Positions 8,324 through 17,078 of a DNA stretch of 64,000 bases are shown in pieces. The notes beneath the pieces were generated by a model that was given only the letters and a program-made list of their open reading frames with translations, searched no databases and had not been told where the DNA came from. Position 1 is the stretch's first letter. Each line of letters opens with the position of its first letter. The position numbers were made by a program, and so were the translations under genes. This DNA is from Bacillus weihaiensis (GTDB lineage Bacteria > Bacillota > Bacilli > Bacillales > Bacillaceae). The stretch is taken from contig NZ_CP016020.1 in assembly GCF_001889165.1 (NCBI RefSeq), forward strand, positions 3,694,501 through 3,758,500, in the 5' to 3' direction.

Positions 8324-8382
8324 AGTAAACAGTGAAAGCAATCTAAGCAGAAACTTTTGGCGAGCAGTGGACTTGAAGAGGA
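8324..8382 (+). repeat. Dispersed sequence, copy 1 (partner at 35867)
   Basis: Shares AGTAAAC..GT, ATCTAAG.AGAAA, TTTTGGC and ACTTGA blocks in the same order and spacing with 35867-35924, roughly three quarters identical over about 58 bases. Each copy lies 150-170 bases before the stop codon of a minus-strand gene. Weaker similarity continues to the right. Confidence 0.6.
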
Positions 8383-8492
8383 TCATTTCATCCTATTTTT
8401 TACCGATGTGCAGGAAAAAAGAATGAGTTTAATCATTTTAAAGCTATTACTTTCTAGGTAATAGCAACAATCTTTTCAGAAAAGAGCCTTTA

Positions 8493-9854
8493 TTATACAG
8501 GTACAGAAACAAAAAACTCTTGATATAAAGCCTGGACCGCTCTTTTTTCTTCTAGCTCCTTTACAGCAAACATCATGCTAACCTCAGATGAACCTTGGTT
8601 AATCATTTCAATATTCACACCTGCGTTTGCCAATGCTTTTGAAGCTCTTGCTGTTGTCCCAACGTTATGACGCATTCCTTCACCAACGACCATAATTAGC
8701 ACAAGATTTTCTTCAATAAGCACTTCATCTGCTTGAAGCTCTGTAAGAATTCGATCCTTTACTTTTTCTTTTACCTCGTCAGTGAATTGATATTGTCTTA
8801 AAATCACGGTCACATCATCAATCCCCGATGGAACGTGCTCATATGTTAATCCGTAATCCTCTAAAATTTGAAGAAGTCTACGACCAAATCCAATTTCACG
8901 GTTCATTAAGTACTTACTTATATAAATGCTACAGAACCCCTTATCACTAGCAATACCAATCACCGGTCCATTCGTATGGGCACGGTTATTCACAATTTTC
9001 GTTCCTGGTGCTGTTGGGTTATTCGTATTCTTCACGTTAACCGGAATTCCTGCTCTAAAGGCGGGGATTAATGCTTCATCGTGGAAAACAGAAAAGCCTG
9101 CATACGATAATTCACGCATTTCTCGATACGTTAATTCTCTTATTTCCTTAGGACTCTGAACAAACGTTGGATTAACAGAATAAACAGCATCTACATCGGT
9201 AAAGTTCTCATATAAATCAGCCTTCACACCGTTCGCTAAGATTGATCCTGTAATATCTGAACCACTTCTTGAAAACGTTAGAACCTCACCACTTTTGCTA
9301 TAGCCAAAGAATCCTGGAAAAACAATAATTCCTTCTTTTTCACGCAGCTTAAAAAGATTATCGTAGGATTCAGGAAGGACTTGCGCATTGCCTGGTTCAT
9401 CAGAAACAAATAATCCCGCTTCCTTTGGGCTCACATAGTGTGCGTTTAACCCCTCATGCTGAAAATAGGCAGCAATTAACTTGGCGTGATTATCCTCGCC
9501 ACTTGCCTTGACTGCATCTAAATAGCTTTCTGGCTTGCTTTTATCTCCATTTAACAATTCCTGTAAATCGTTCGAAATTCTTTCAATAATGTCTTCTGAG
9601 ATGGATAATTCCTTCACGATACTTTCATAGCGAGCCATGATCGCATTAAACGTAGGTGATGCATCTTCATTTGACAGATGCTTTTCAGCACAATCAATTA
9701 ATAAATCCGTTACCTTTCGATCATCAGAAAATCGTTTTCCTGGTGCGGATACAACCACCACTTTCCGCTCTGAATCTGAGGCAACAATGTGAAATACTTT
9801 TTTAAGCTGTTCACCAGAAGCTAGTGATGAACCACCGAACTTTACGACCTTCAT
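8493..9854 (-). CDS. thrD: Aspartokinase, ThrD/YclM type (monofunctional, class III)
   Basis: Phosphorylates L-aspartate, the first step towards lysine, threonine, methionine and diaminopimelate. 453 residues, the normal length. N-terminal kinase domain with MKVVKFGGSSLASG, the FSRSGSDITGS substrate loop and YENFTDVDAVYS; C-terminal tandem ACT domains with GIGFGRRLLQILED-like and VGTTARASKALANAGVNIEM segments. It follows the B. subtilis YclM (ThrD) sequence closely along its length as I remember it. The ATG at 9854 has GGGAG 8 bases upstream; an in-frame GTG five codons earlier overlaps that ribosome site and is unlikely. Monocistronic. No lysine riboswitch is visible upstream. Confidence 0.95.
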   Translation of the reverse strand: MKVVKFGGSSLASGEQLKKVFHIVASDSERKVVVVSAPGKRFSDDRKVTDLLIDCAEKHLSNEDASPTFNAIMARYESIVKELSISEDIIERISNDLQELLNGDKSKPESYLDAVKASGEDNHAKLIAAYFQHEGLNAHYVSPKEAGLFVSDEPGNAQVLPESYDNLFKLREKEGIIVFPGFFGYSKSGEVLTFSRSGSDITGSILANGVKADLYENFTDVDAVYSVNPTFVQSPKEIRELTYREMRELSYAGFSVFHDEALIPAFRAGIPVNVKNTNNPTAPGTKIVNNRAHTNGPVIGIASDKGFCSIYISKYLMNREIGFGRRLLQILEDYGLTYEHVPSGIDDVTVILRQYQFTDEVKEKVKDRILTELQADEVLIEENLVLIMVVGEGMRHNVGTTARASKALANAGVNIEMINQGSSEVSMMFAVKELEEKRAVQALYQEFFVSVPV

Positions 9855-10372
9855 TTCCACAACTCCCACAATTTAAAATTTTCTGTCAAATTTTATTTTT
9901 TATTATCTCTCTTTTCTGTTTCAAATTCAAGAGGTTTCTTTTCTAGAAATACATTTGTTCGTCATAAAAACACATATATGCTTGGTTAGTTTACACAAAA
10001 CTGATTATCCTCTCTTTCATTAGTTAAAAAAAGGAATAATCTTATCCTCATTTTATTAACCTCATATCAGTCAAGCTAATATTAAGGTGAAATTTGGTTC
10101 AGTAATTACCATTGCCCAAAGTAAATCCCAGCTCTTTTTGAATCCTTCTAAAAAGTCTCTTTAACTACCCTACTATTCACAGGCTAATCTGACTTTCACG
10201 TAATACATGTATTAGTATATGTATTGCTATCAATAACTTTTTAAGAGTTTATGATTTGTTTAATATGAAAGTAACAACATATATTAAAAAGACGATTGAT
10301 GCTGTTACACCAACCGCCTTCACATTTCAGTTACTTCGCTGTGTAAAATTGCGGTGGCTGAGGCAAGTAGAT
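9855..10372. other. Intergenic region upstream of thrD
   Basis: 518 bases without a supported gene. AT-rich, no recognisable riboswitch or T-box. It must hold the thrD promoter, but I could not pick a convincing -35/-10 pair. Confidence 0.4.
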
Positions 10373-10409
10373 AAAAAAACGCTCAGAAGATCCTTCCAAG
10401 CGTTTTTTT
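10373..10409. terminator. Terminator downstream of the ABC importer operon
   Basis: AAAAAAACGCT (10373-10383), 15-base loop, AGCGTTTTTTT (10399-10409). Works on either strand; it lies about 120 bases past the permease stop. Confidence 0.75.
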
Positions 10410-10532
10410 GCTAGTTATACTGCTTATGATAGGTCAGAATACATGCTAATGATTACGTTATAGCGATTGTGGTTAGTGGTTTTTACTCCCGAAACCAAAC
10501 CGATACACTTCGTCCTAACCTCTTGCATACTC

Positions 10533-11534
10533 TTATTTTTGCTTGTAATAGGTAAGAGCTAATGCGAAGGCAAGAACCGTACCTTTAACGATATCCATTG
10601 CATAATAAGGAACAGACATCATCACAAGGCCATTTTGAAGGATTCCGATTAAAACAGCCCCCACAAAGGTTCCAAATGCATTTGGCTTACCTGCACCCAA
10701 TACAGAAAAGCCAATGAATGCTGCTGCAACAGAATCCATTAAGTAAGGTGATCCTGCATTAATCTCCGCTGTCATCACTCGGGACGCAAGGACGATTCCA
10801 CCGATTGCTGCAAATAATGCCGATAATAAATAAGCAATGACTTTATACTTATTCACCGGAATTCCTGATAAACGAGCTGCTTCACTATTTCCTCCTATGA
10901 CATACATATATCGGCCATGCTTAGTATAGGTAAGGAAAACATGTACAACCACTACAACGATGACCATAATAATAATAATCCACGGCACCTGTCCCAGATT
11001 ACTAAAGAATGGACTAATCACACCGGTAGCAAATGTACCATCAGGCATCACCATATTTTGAGAAACGGTAGCCCCTTTTGTATAAGTAAGGGCAATTCCT
11101 TGTACGATGAACATTGTGGCAAGCGTAATTAGCATATCAGGCACTTTGACCTTAACAATGATAAAGGAGTTTAGCGCTCCAACAAGCAGGCAAGCGACGA
11201 TCGCTGAAAAAATAGCTACTATTGTATTCTGTGAGAACCATACAAACATTGAGATAACAATCGCATTTGATAAGGAGGCAACAGAACCAACCGATAAGTC
11301 AAATCCATTCACAGCTAATGAAATTGTAATCCCAATTGCAATGATCGTGACAATTGAAATCGAGCGAAGAATATTAATAATATTGTTCGCTTGAATAAAG
11401 CTTGGATTTGATAGAGCAAACACAAGAATAAGAACAAAAATCGTTAAAATGGTTCCGTATTTATAGAAAAATTGAAATAGATCAAATCTCTTTTTTGGAG
11501 CTGCCTGTTGGATAACTGGATTTAATTCGCTCAT
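10533..11534 (-). CDS. Ribose-type ABC importer, permease subunit
   Basis: 333 residues, RbsC/BPD_transp_2 family. About 9-10 membrane helices are visible, with family landmarks GITISLAVNGFDLSVGSVAS near residue 65 and the cytoplasmic coupling segment GGNSEAARLSGIPVNKYK. Its start overlaps the stop of the ATPase gene (ATGA), with GGAGGG 9 bases before, so the two are translationally coupled. It forms the membrane channel of the importer whose expression is controlled by the SAM-I riboswitch at 14.4-14.6 kb. Sugar specificity cannot be read from the sequence; methylthioribose is a plausible substrate given the riboswitch. Confidence 0.9.
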   Translation of the reverse strand: MSELNPVIQQAAPKKRFDLFQFFYKYGTILTIFVLILVFALSNPSFIQANNIINILRSISIVTIIAIGITISLAVNGFDLSVGSVASLSNAIVISMFVWFSQNTIVAIFSAIVACLLVGALNSFIIVKVKVPDMLITLATMFIVQGIALTYTKGATVSQNMVMPDGTFATGVISPFFSNLGQVPWIIIIMVIVVVVVHVFLTYTKHGRYMYVIGGNSEAARLSGIPVNKYKVIAYLLSALFAAIGGIVLASRVMTAEINAGSPYLMDSVAAAFIGFSVLGAGKPNAFGTFVGAVLIGILQNGLVMMSVPYYAMDIVKGTVLAFALALTYYKQK

Positions 11535-13042
11535 GCTTTAATCCCTCCTGTTGAATAAAATAATAACTCTTCTTCAGATGTAGTCTGCGTGGGTAGTTCT
11601 TTTACAACTTTGCCGTCATATAAAACATAGACACGATTAGATACTCCAACAATTTCGGCTAGTTCAGATGAGGCATAGATGACAGCTTTCCCTTTATGTG
11701 CAAGCGCTGTAATCAATTCGAAAATATCCCTTTTCGCTCCTACATCTACACCCTTTGTCGGCTCATCAAATATATAGACCTCTGCATCTGCAATTAACCA
11801 CTTTCCGATTGCGATTTTTTGCTGATTTCCACCTGATAGATTTTGAACTCTTGCTTCTTCAGAAGGTGTTTTTATACCAAGATCCTCTATGACTTTAAGT
11901 ACCTTTGCTTTTTCTGCTTTTTTATTTAAAAAGCTAAGCGGTCTTGTGAAAGCACTAAGACTTGCAGCTGTTAAATTCGTAACCACCGTTTCAGAAACTA
12001 GAACTCCTTCTTTTCTACGTTCCTCAGGGACAAGTGCGATCCCTTCCTTTACGGCGTGGTAGGGGGAAGCTAATCTTAATTTTTTCCCATTTAGCTTTAC
12101 TTCTCCGCTTACAATTTTCGTTTCACCAAACAAGGCTTTACAAAGCTCGGTTTTTCCAGCTCCCACTAAGCCAGCAATACCAACGATTTCACCCTTACGA
12201 ACTGACAACGAAATATCTTGAAGCTTTTCACTATCAACTACATTTTTCACTTCAAACATCACGTCGCCCTGCAAACTAGGCTTAGATGGAAATTGTTCTT
12301 CTAGCTCTCGACCAAGCATGCTTTCTACTACTTTATTAGTCGTTGTGTTACGTAGTAAGTCATGAGTAACAAGCTGGCCATTTCTCATAATTGTAATTTC
12401 TTCACATATCTCAAAAATTTCCGGAAGTCGGTGGGAAATAAAGATAATCCCGACATTTTTTGCTTTTAACTCTCTTACAATACGAAACAACTCATTCGTT
12501 TCTGCATGACTTAGAGGTGCAGTTGGTTCATCTAGAATTAAAAACTGACAGTCAGAAGTAACCGTCCTGGCAATTAAGATCATTTGCTTTTCAGCAAGTG
12601 TTAATTCGCTGACTAATTTTTTTGAAGAAACCTTTATCTTTAACTCTGCTAAAATATCACTAGCTTGCTTGTGAAGCTCTTTCCATTTAATTAGCTGCTT
12701 TTTCTCCATTTTTGTTACTGTATGTGTAAGCATGATGTTTTCACCTACAGTTAAATAGGGGATCAGGGCTGTATCTACTTCTTGATGAACAATTTGGATA
12801 CCTGCAGCTTGCGCGTCCTTAGGTGAGTGAATTTGTACGTTTTCCCCGTCAATCTCAATCACTCCCGTATAGTGGTCATGAGAGCCAGATAATACTTTCA
12901 TTAACGTGGATTTACCTGCTCCATTTGCTCCAATTAACGCATGTGTTGTACCTGACTTCATTGTAAAATCTACTGAATCCAATGCCTTTACACCTGGAAA
13001 TTCAATAGATATCCCTTTCATTTTCAGAATCTTTTGGGCCAT
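11531..13042 (-). CDS. Ribose-type ABC importer, duplicated ATPase subunit
   Basis: 503 residues, RbsA/MglA class with two nucleotide-binding domains. The first half has Walker A GANGAGKSTLMK, a signature-like LTLAEKQMILIARTV and Walker B FLILDEPTAPLS. The second half has the degenerate A loop GLVGAGKTELCK, the signature LSGGNQQKIAIGKWL and VYIFDEPTKGVDVG. This is the usual asymmetry of sugar ABC ATPases. Of two adjacent ATGs the inner one (13042) has the better 7-base spacing to AAGGAGG. About 180 bases and a hairpin separate it from the binding-protein gene. Confidence 0.93.
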   Translation of the reverse strand: MAQKILKMKGISIEFPGVKALDSVDFTMKSGTTHALIGANGAGKSTLMKVLSGSHDHYTGVIEIDGENVQIHSPKDAQAAGIQIVHQEVDTALIPYLTVGENIMLTHTVTKMEKKQLIKWKELHKQASDILAELKIKVSSKKLVSELTLAEKQMILIARTVTSDCQFLILDEPTAPLSHAETNELFRIVRELKAKNVGIIFISHRLPEIFEICEEITIMRNGQLVTHDLLRNTTTNKVVESMLGRELEEQFPSKPSLQGDVMFEVKNVVDSEKLQDISLSVRKGEIVGIAGLVGAGKTELCKALFGETKIVSGEVKLNGKKLRLASPYHAVKEGIALVPEERRKEGVLVSETVVTNLTAASLSAFTRPLSFLNKKAEKAKVLKVIEDLGIKTPSEEARVQNLSGGNQQKIAIGKWLIADAEVYIFDEPTKGVDVGAKRDIFELITALAHKGKAVIYASSELAEIVGVSNRVYVLYDGKVVKELPTQTTSEEELLFYSTGGIKA

Positions 13043-13213
13043 CATTCTTCCTCCTTTCCATCAAATCATGCTTTTCACTACTGTTTTAGTTTATCCTGGG
13101 AATATTCACTATCGAGGCATGTATAAATGAGGATTTAAACTCAATTTTCCGCTCACTCTTCCTTACGTTTCCGTCACTGTTATGTATTGCGTAATTATAG
13201 CTACTATTTTCTT

Positions 13214-13252
13214 TAAAAATGCATGGTTGATCGCTTTTTCAATCAACCATGC
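13214..13252 (-). terminator. Intercistronic hairpin between binding protein and ATPase genes
   Basis: GCATGGTTGAT (13221-13231), 10-base loop, ATCAACCATGC (13242-13252), with an A run on the left (T run on the minus strand). As in other binding-protein-first operons, it should end most transcripts after the binding-protein gene, giving a surplus of that subunit. Confidence 0.8.
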
Positions 13253-13261
13253 TAATGACGA

Positions 13262-14386
13262 CTATTTCTTATAATACTCTCTTAACGTTGTCATCCACTC
13301 TTCATCGAATTCTGTTGATTGTCCCCAGCCTTCGATTGTATTTGCTAGGTTCACCATGTTGATCGGCTCGCTAGATTTTAATAGCTCCTCTTGAGAGATA
13401 AGGGATGCTTCTAGATTATACGTATCAGGTGTTTCTTCACCCGCTAATTTTTTCGCTAAAATCCTTAAGTTAATTGACCCGATTAGCTTCGGATCAACTG
13501 CAGCTGTATATTTCCATGAGCTTTCTTCGTTTTGAATTTCTTGAAGATCTGCATTCGAGACATCAATACCGTAAATGCTGATTTCATCGCGCCCAGCTTC
13601 TTTAATGGCACGTGCAGCACCGATAGCAAACGCATCCCAAGTTGCGAAAATTGCGTCAATTTCACCTTTAGGGTGTTTATTCAGCATGGCCGCAACGGCA
13701 TTTTGTGTTTGCACAGATGTATCTGCAGCAGCCACTCCAAATCGCTCAATCTCTTGTAAGCCTGGGTTTTTGTCTAGCTTCTCTTGATACACGTTATTAC
13801 GTCTTACCATTGGTGGGAAACCATCTACCCACAGGTACACAATATTTGCTTCACCATTTGTATCCTTAATTAATTGATCTAATGCTAATGTTGCAAGTGC
13901 TTCATCATTCTGTGATGTTAAGGTCACACCTTCAATTGTTGATAATGCTTCTGTTGAATCAAATGTAACAACGCTTTTCCCAGCGTCAACTAGCTTTTGA
14001 ACGGCGTTTACAGTGGCTTCATCGTCACCATGTGAAATAATAAAGCCATCATAATCCTCTTCAAGTCCTTGAGCAATTGCATCATGGAATTTCGCTGTAT
14101 CTCCATTGGCAGTGAATACGTCTACTTGAAAGCCCAATGCTTCTCCTTCTTCCTTCGCTCCCGCTAAGAACTGAGCAGTATGATCATCTCCACCGATTTT
14201 TCGAATAACCTTAATCTTTGCCCCTTCACCATTAGCAAAGCGTTCTGGCACATTTTCTAATGACACATCAGAATTCCCTGTTGTTGCAGTTGATTCAGAG
14301 CTATTTCCATTTGACGAACAACCTGTAATAAACAGGGTAAAAGCTAAAATGAAAATAAATGCTGGATGTACAAGTTTCTTTTTCAT
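13262..14386 (-). CDS. Sugar-type substrate-binding lipoprotein of the SAM-riboswitch-controlled importer
   Basis: 374 residues, periplasmic-binding-protein family 1 like RbsB. Signal with lipobox LFITGCSS (Cys23), then a low-complexity Ser/Thr linker. The first lobe contains IGGDDHTAQFLAGAKEEGEA and DGFIISHGDDEATV; the second contains IFATWDAFAIGAARAIKEAG and ISIYGIDVSNADLQ. The ribosome site AGGGAG lies 8 bases upstream of the ATG. It is the first gene of the operon, directly behind a complete SAM-I riboswitch with terminator. An S-box in front of a ribose-type importer fits the proposal, from comparative genomics of Gram-positive methionine metabolism, of a methylthioribose uptake system (Mts). 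The substrate here is inferred, not shown. Confidence 0.9.
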   Translation of the reverse strand: MKKKLVHPAFIFILAFTLFITGCSSNGNSSESTATTGNSDVSLENVPERFANGEGAKIKVIRKIGGDDHTAQFLAGAKEEGEALGFQVDVFTANGDTAKFHDAIAQGLEEDYDGFIISHGDDEATVNAVQKLVDAGKSVVTFDSTEALSTIEGVTLTSQNDEALATLALDQLIKDTNGEANIVYLWVDGFPPMVRRNNVYQEKLDKNPGLQEIERFGVAAADTSVQTQNAVAAMLNKHPKGEIDAIFATWDAFAIGAARAIKEAGRDEISIYGIDVSNADLQEIQNEESSWKYTAAVDPKLIGSINLRILAKKLAGEETPDTYNLEASLISQEELLKSSEPINMVNLANTIEGWGQSTEFDEEWMTTLREYYKK

Positions 14387-14416
14387 TTTTCCTACTCCCT
14401 TTCTGTTTATGCATAT

Positions 14417-14583
14417 AAAAAAACCTCTCTAAAGATAGAGAGGTTTCACCACATGTATATAGGAGTCCGCCTCTCTTATCTTCCAAAACCGATAATGGTT
14501 TTGCAGGATTTAGCACCAATTCTAGAAAATAGAACGGTTGCCGGGCGTCATAGGGCCAGTCCCTCTGCCACTCTTGATAAGAG
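14417..14583 (-). promoter_or_regulatory. SAM-I (S-box) riboswitch with terminator
   Basis: On the minus strand the aptamer begins with CTCTTATC (14583-14576), continues AAGAGTGGCAGAGGGACTGG, CCCTATGACGCCCGGCAACC, then GGTGCTAAATCCTGC, and closes with GATAAGAG (14480-14473) pairing with the first arm (P1). All the S-box conserved segments (GAGG(GA)AC(U)GGCCC, GAAGCCCGGCAACC-like, GGUGCUAA.UCC) are there. Then follows a terminator AGAGAGGTTT/AAACCTCTCT with a T run (14446-14417). High SAM should stop transcription of the importer; low SAM (methionine starvation) should open it. Confidence 0.95.
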
Positions 14584-14732
14584 ATTCTGTATGCATTTAG
14601 TAAATTTAACAATACGTTTACTTTAATAGGGTATCGCGCTAATGTCAACCATTTTTTTGATTATTACGTATTTTTCTTCTTTTTTCTCTCTTACAAGCTC
14701 CCTATTCAAAAGCGGTATATTTCGTTATTTCA

Positions 14733-15050
14733 TTAATCTTCTTCACTATAAACTTGGGAAATTTGCATGTACTTTAACCGTTTGTTCACCTCAGCCTCGA
14801 GCATAACCTTCGTAGAGAGAAAATCAAAAACAGTTGTTTGAAATAATAGTGATGAACCTTTCGATTTCCTTATATCATCAGCTTGGGATTGAATATAGTC
14901 CCCTAGAAGGTGAATCAAATAAACGAGATACTTTGTATCCATTTCGCTTAGCTTTCTCCCTACCTCCACATTTGAAGGCTGTTTTTTATTTGTTTTTGTT
15001 TTATATGTAAAATAGTGAATGGTCTCCCAATCTTCTTTTGGTACGTTCAT
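14733..15050 (-). CDS. Conserved-looking protein of unknown function, 105 residues
   Basis: Soluble, charged and mostly helical (LSEMDTKYLVYLIHLLGDYI; FLSTKVMLEAEVNKRLKYM). GGGAG lies 9 bases before the ATG. No signal, no Cys, no motif I recognise. It is located upstream of the SAM riboswitch on the same strand, with its own space, so it is probably an independent gene. Confidence 0.65.
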   Translation of the reverse strand: MNVPKEDWETIHYFTYKTKTNKKQPSNVEVGRKLSEMDTKYLVYLIHLLGDYIQSQADDIRKSKGSSLLFQTTVFDFLSTKVMLEAEVNKRLKYMQISQVYSEED

Positions 15051-15301
15051 TTTTCTTATCTCCCTATCCTGTTTTCACTCTATTTAGTATGAATGATGGT
15101 TTTTTTATTTTAAACCTCTTTTCATCGTAAAATTTAGACATAGGAAGAGACTTCTCGACAATCTTCTTGTTGCATTTCGTAGAATGCTGAAAGAAGATTG
15201 GAGAAAAATGAAAGATGCACTTCCGAAAACTACCATATTGTGTTTTTATCCAAATCAACAAGGAGCAAAAATCCAACATGTAACATAAAAACAGCCAAAA
15301 T

Positions 15302-15334
15302 ATAAAAAGGCTCGCAACTCATACATTGCCAGCC
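15302..15334 (-). terminator. Terminator for the small 41-residue gene
   Basis: GGCTCGCAA / TTGCCAGCC stem (one mismatch) with AAAAA on its left, a T run on the minus strand. It lies 10 bases past the stop of the gene at 15345-15470. Confidence 0.7.
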
Positions 15335-15344
15335 CTTTTCCTAT

Positions 15345-15470
15345 TTATTTACGCTTTTGTGCCTTCAGTTTATTCATTTCTAGCTCTCTTGCGTATTCTT
15401 CCTGTGACTTCCCTTGTTTTTGTGATTCAGATTGGATTTTCTTAAATTTGTTGTCGTTTAAGTTTGGCAT
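15345..15470 (-). CDS. Small basic protein, 41 residues
   Basis: Reads MPNLNDNKFKKIQSESQKQG then a helix EEYARELEMNKLKAQKRK. GGAGGTGG sits 6 bases before the ATG and a terminator follows the stop, so a real small gene is likely. It is very hydrophilic. No family recognised. Confidence 0.6.
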   Translation of the reverse strand: MPNLNDNKFKKIQSESQKQGKSQEEYARELEMNKLKAQKRK

Positions 15471-15533
15471 ATGCTCCACCTCCTATTTGCGAGGTTAGTT
15501 TTAGCCAAATGATCGGTTTTATTCTATGAGCTA

Positions 15534-16781
15534 TTATTTTAACATTTTTACTCCTGGAGTAACTTTTCCTCTCATTGGACGGTCAAGCACAAATGGCAAA
15601 ATGAAAAGCACGCCAATCACCATAAAAAACGCAGATAGTTGATAAGAAAAGCCTAGCCCTATCAGCGCCTTTAACAGACCAGCTAAGCTCATCATTAGTA
15701 CCATTCCTCCCATAAACAATGGCGTCATAATTCCATTCACACGCCCTACAAATGCTTCTTCTGCATTTTGAAGGATCATCGTACTAATACTGATTTGAAT
15801 AGCAGGAAGCATCAAGCCTGTGAAAAATTGGGCAGTTAATGAAAGCCATACTATTTCTGAATACCCAATAATAGAAATCATGACAGCATTGACAATCATA
15901 CCTGCAGCGAGCATTCGAATAGGTGTTACTTTTTTAGACAGAGCTAACGCAATTCCCCCACCAATAATCATAGCAACACCATTGATCGCCATAAACCATT
16001 GGATAAATTCTTTATCCATATTGAGTTGTTCCGTTACAATAAAAATACCTAGTGGTTGAATTAATCCGATTGCTAAACCAGCAACAAAAAAATTAGCTCC
16101 TAATATCGTTAAAAATTTATTTTTCTTCACATACTTAAACCCTTGGGCGAATTCTTCAAGTACAGTCGTTTCAACCTCTTTCTTTTCCTCCACTCGATCT
16201 TTAGGAAGAAAGGTTAGTACACCTGCTGATAGGATAAACATGATACCCGTAATTGCAATCGATAGTTCAATCCCAAATTGCTGAAACACGAAAGCACCAA
16301 TAACTGGACCTAAAATCACAAATAGCGCAATAATTGTTTGATAAATGGACATTCCCATCTGAAGCTGTGATTCTGGAACGTGGAGTTTAAATAGCTTCAT
16401 GCCAGAAGGCTGAGAGAATTGTGAAAGGATGGATGAAATGAGCATAGCGAAAAAGACAACTTTCCATGTAGCAAATAGTAATGTAAAAAGAACAAGAAAA
16501 ACAGATAATGCACTTAAGAGATCACACCAAATCATTGTTTTTTTCGGTTTCCACCTATCCGCAAACGTCCCTCCGATTAGGGAAAAAATAAAAATCGGAG
16601 CAAATTCTGCAACGGAGATGAGGGAAACAGCGAAAGGATCTTCATTTGTTTGCTCCATGACAAACAATAGAACGGAAAAATTCCGCACCCATATCCCAAG
16701 CTGTAAGAACAAACCAGATAATAATATTGCCCGGACAAAACGATTGCTCATAAACTCCTTAAAGCTTGATTGTTGATTCAT
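15534..16781 (-). CDS. Major facilitator superfamily transporter
   Basis: 415 residues with about 12 hydrophobic segments. The loop between helices 2 and 3 carries the MFS signature as GGTFADRWKPKKTMIWCDLL, and a charged middle loop (DRVEEKKEVETTVLEEFAQG) separates the halves. It resembles the MFS_3/EntS-MacB-like group of Bacillus efflux carriers, exporting small molecules with protons. The substrate is unknown. The ATG at 16781 lies 8 bases from GGAGG; the in-frame GTG five codons upstream overlaps that site. Confidence 0.85.
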   Translation of the reverse strand: MNQQSSFKEFMSNRFVRAILLSGLFLQLGIWVRNFSVLLFVMEQTNEDPFAVSLISVAEFAPIFIFSLIGGTFADRWKPKKTMIWCDLLSALSVFLVLFTLLFATWKVVFFAMLISSILSQFSQPSGMKLFKLHVPESQLQMGMSIYQTIIALFVILGPVIGAFVFQQFGIELSIAITGIMFILSAGVLTFLPKDRVEEKKEVETTVLEEFAQGFKYVKKNKFLTILGANFFVAGLAIGLIQPLGIFIVTEQLNMDKEFIQWFMAINGVAMIIGGGIALALSKKVTPIRMLAAGMIVNAVMISIIGYSEIVWLSLTAQFFTGLMLPAIQISISTMILQNAEEAFVGRVNGIMTPLFMGGMVLMMSLAGLLKALIGLGFSYQLSAFFMVIGVLFILPFVLDRPMRGKVTPGVKMLK

Positions 16782-17002
16782 TTCATTTTCCTCCACCTTG
16801 TTTGTTCTAAGTACATGTAAAGCCGCACCACTTTATCATAATTCTACATTAACCAAATAATTCCTTTTAGATAGAAATTTATTTCTCAAGATCTGTATAC
16901 AGGCTATAAGATGATGTCATGATATATAATATCTTTTGTTTATCCACTCTTTGTAAGTAGGCGGTTACACACAACTTTCACCAATAAAATCTGATTCGTA
17001 AA

Positions 17003-17031
17003 TTAACCTTTTGCTTATCTATTGGTATAAT
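17003..17031 (+). promoter_or_regulatory. Probable sigma-A promoter of glnS
   Basis: TTAACC, 17-base spacer, TATAAT. The -10 is perfect, the -35 poor. About 47 bases before the start codon. No T-box leader is visible. Confidence 0.5.
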
Positions 17032-17078
17032 GTAAGGCAGAACTTATTTTTACATATAAAAGAAAGGTTTGATTAGAC

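Noticed and set aside
9855-10372. Lysine riboswitch in front of thrD
   Set aside because: No L-box conserved segments and no leader terminator found.
15064-15279. Minus-strand frame and an opposing plus-strand stretch (LLDNLLVAFRRMLKEDWRKM)
   Set aside because: Neither has a start codon with a ribosome site. The plus-strand stretch has some protein character and may be a remnant, but I could not support it.
16782-17078. T-box leader in front of glnS
   Set aside because: The AGGGUGGNACCGCG-type T-box sequence is absent and no specifier stem is seen.
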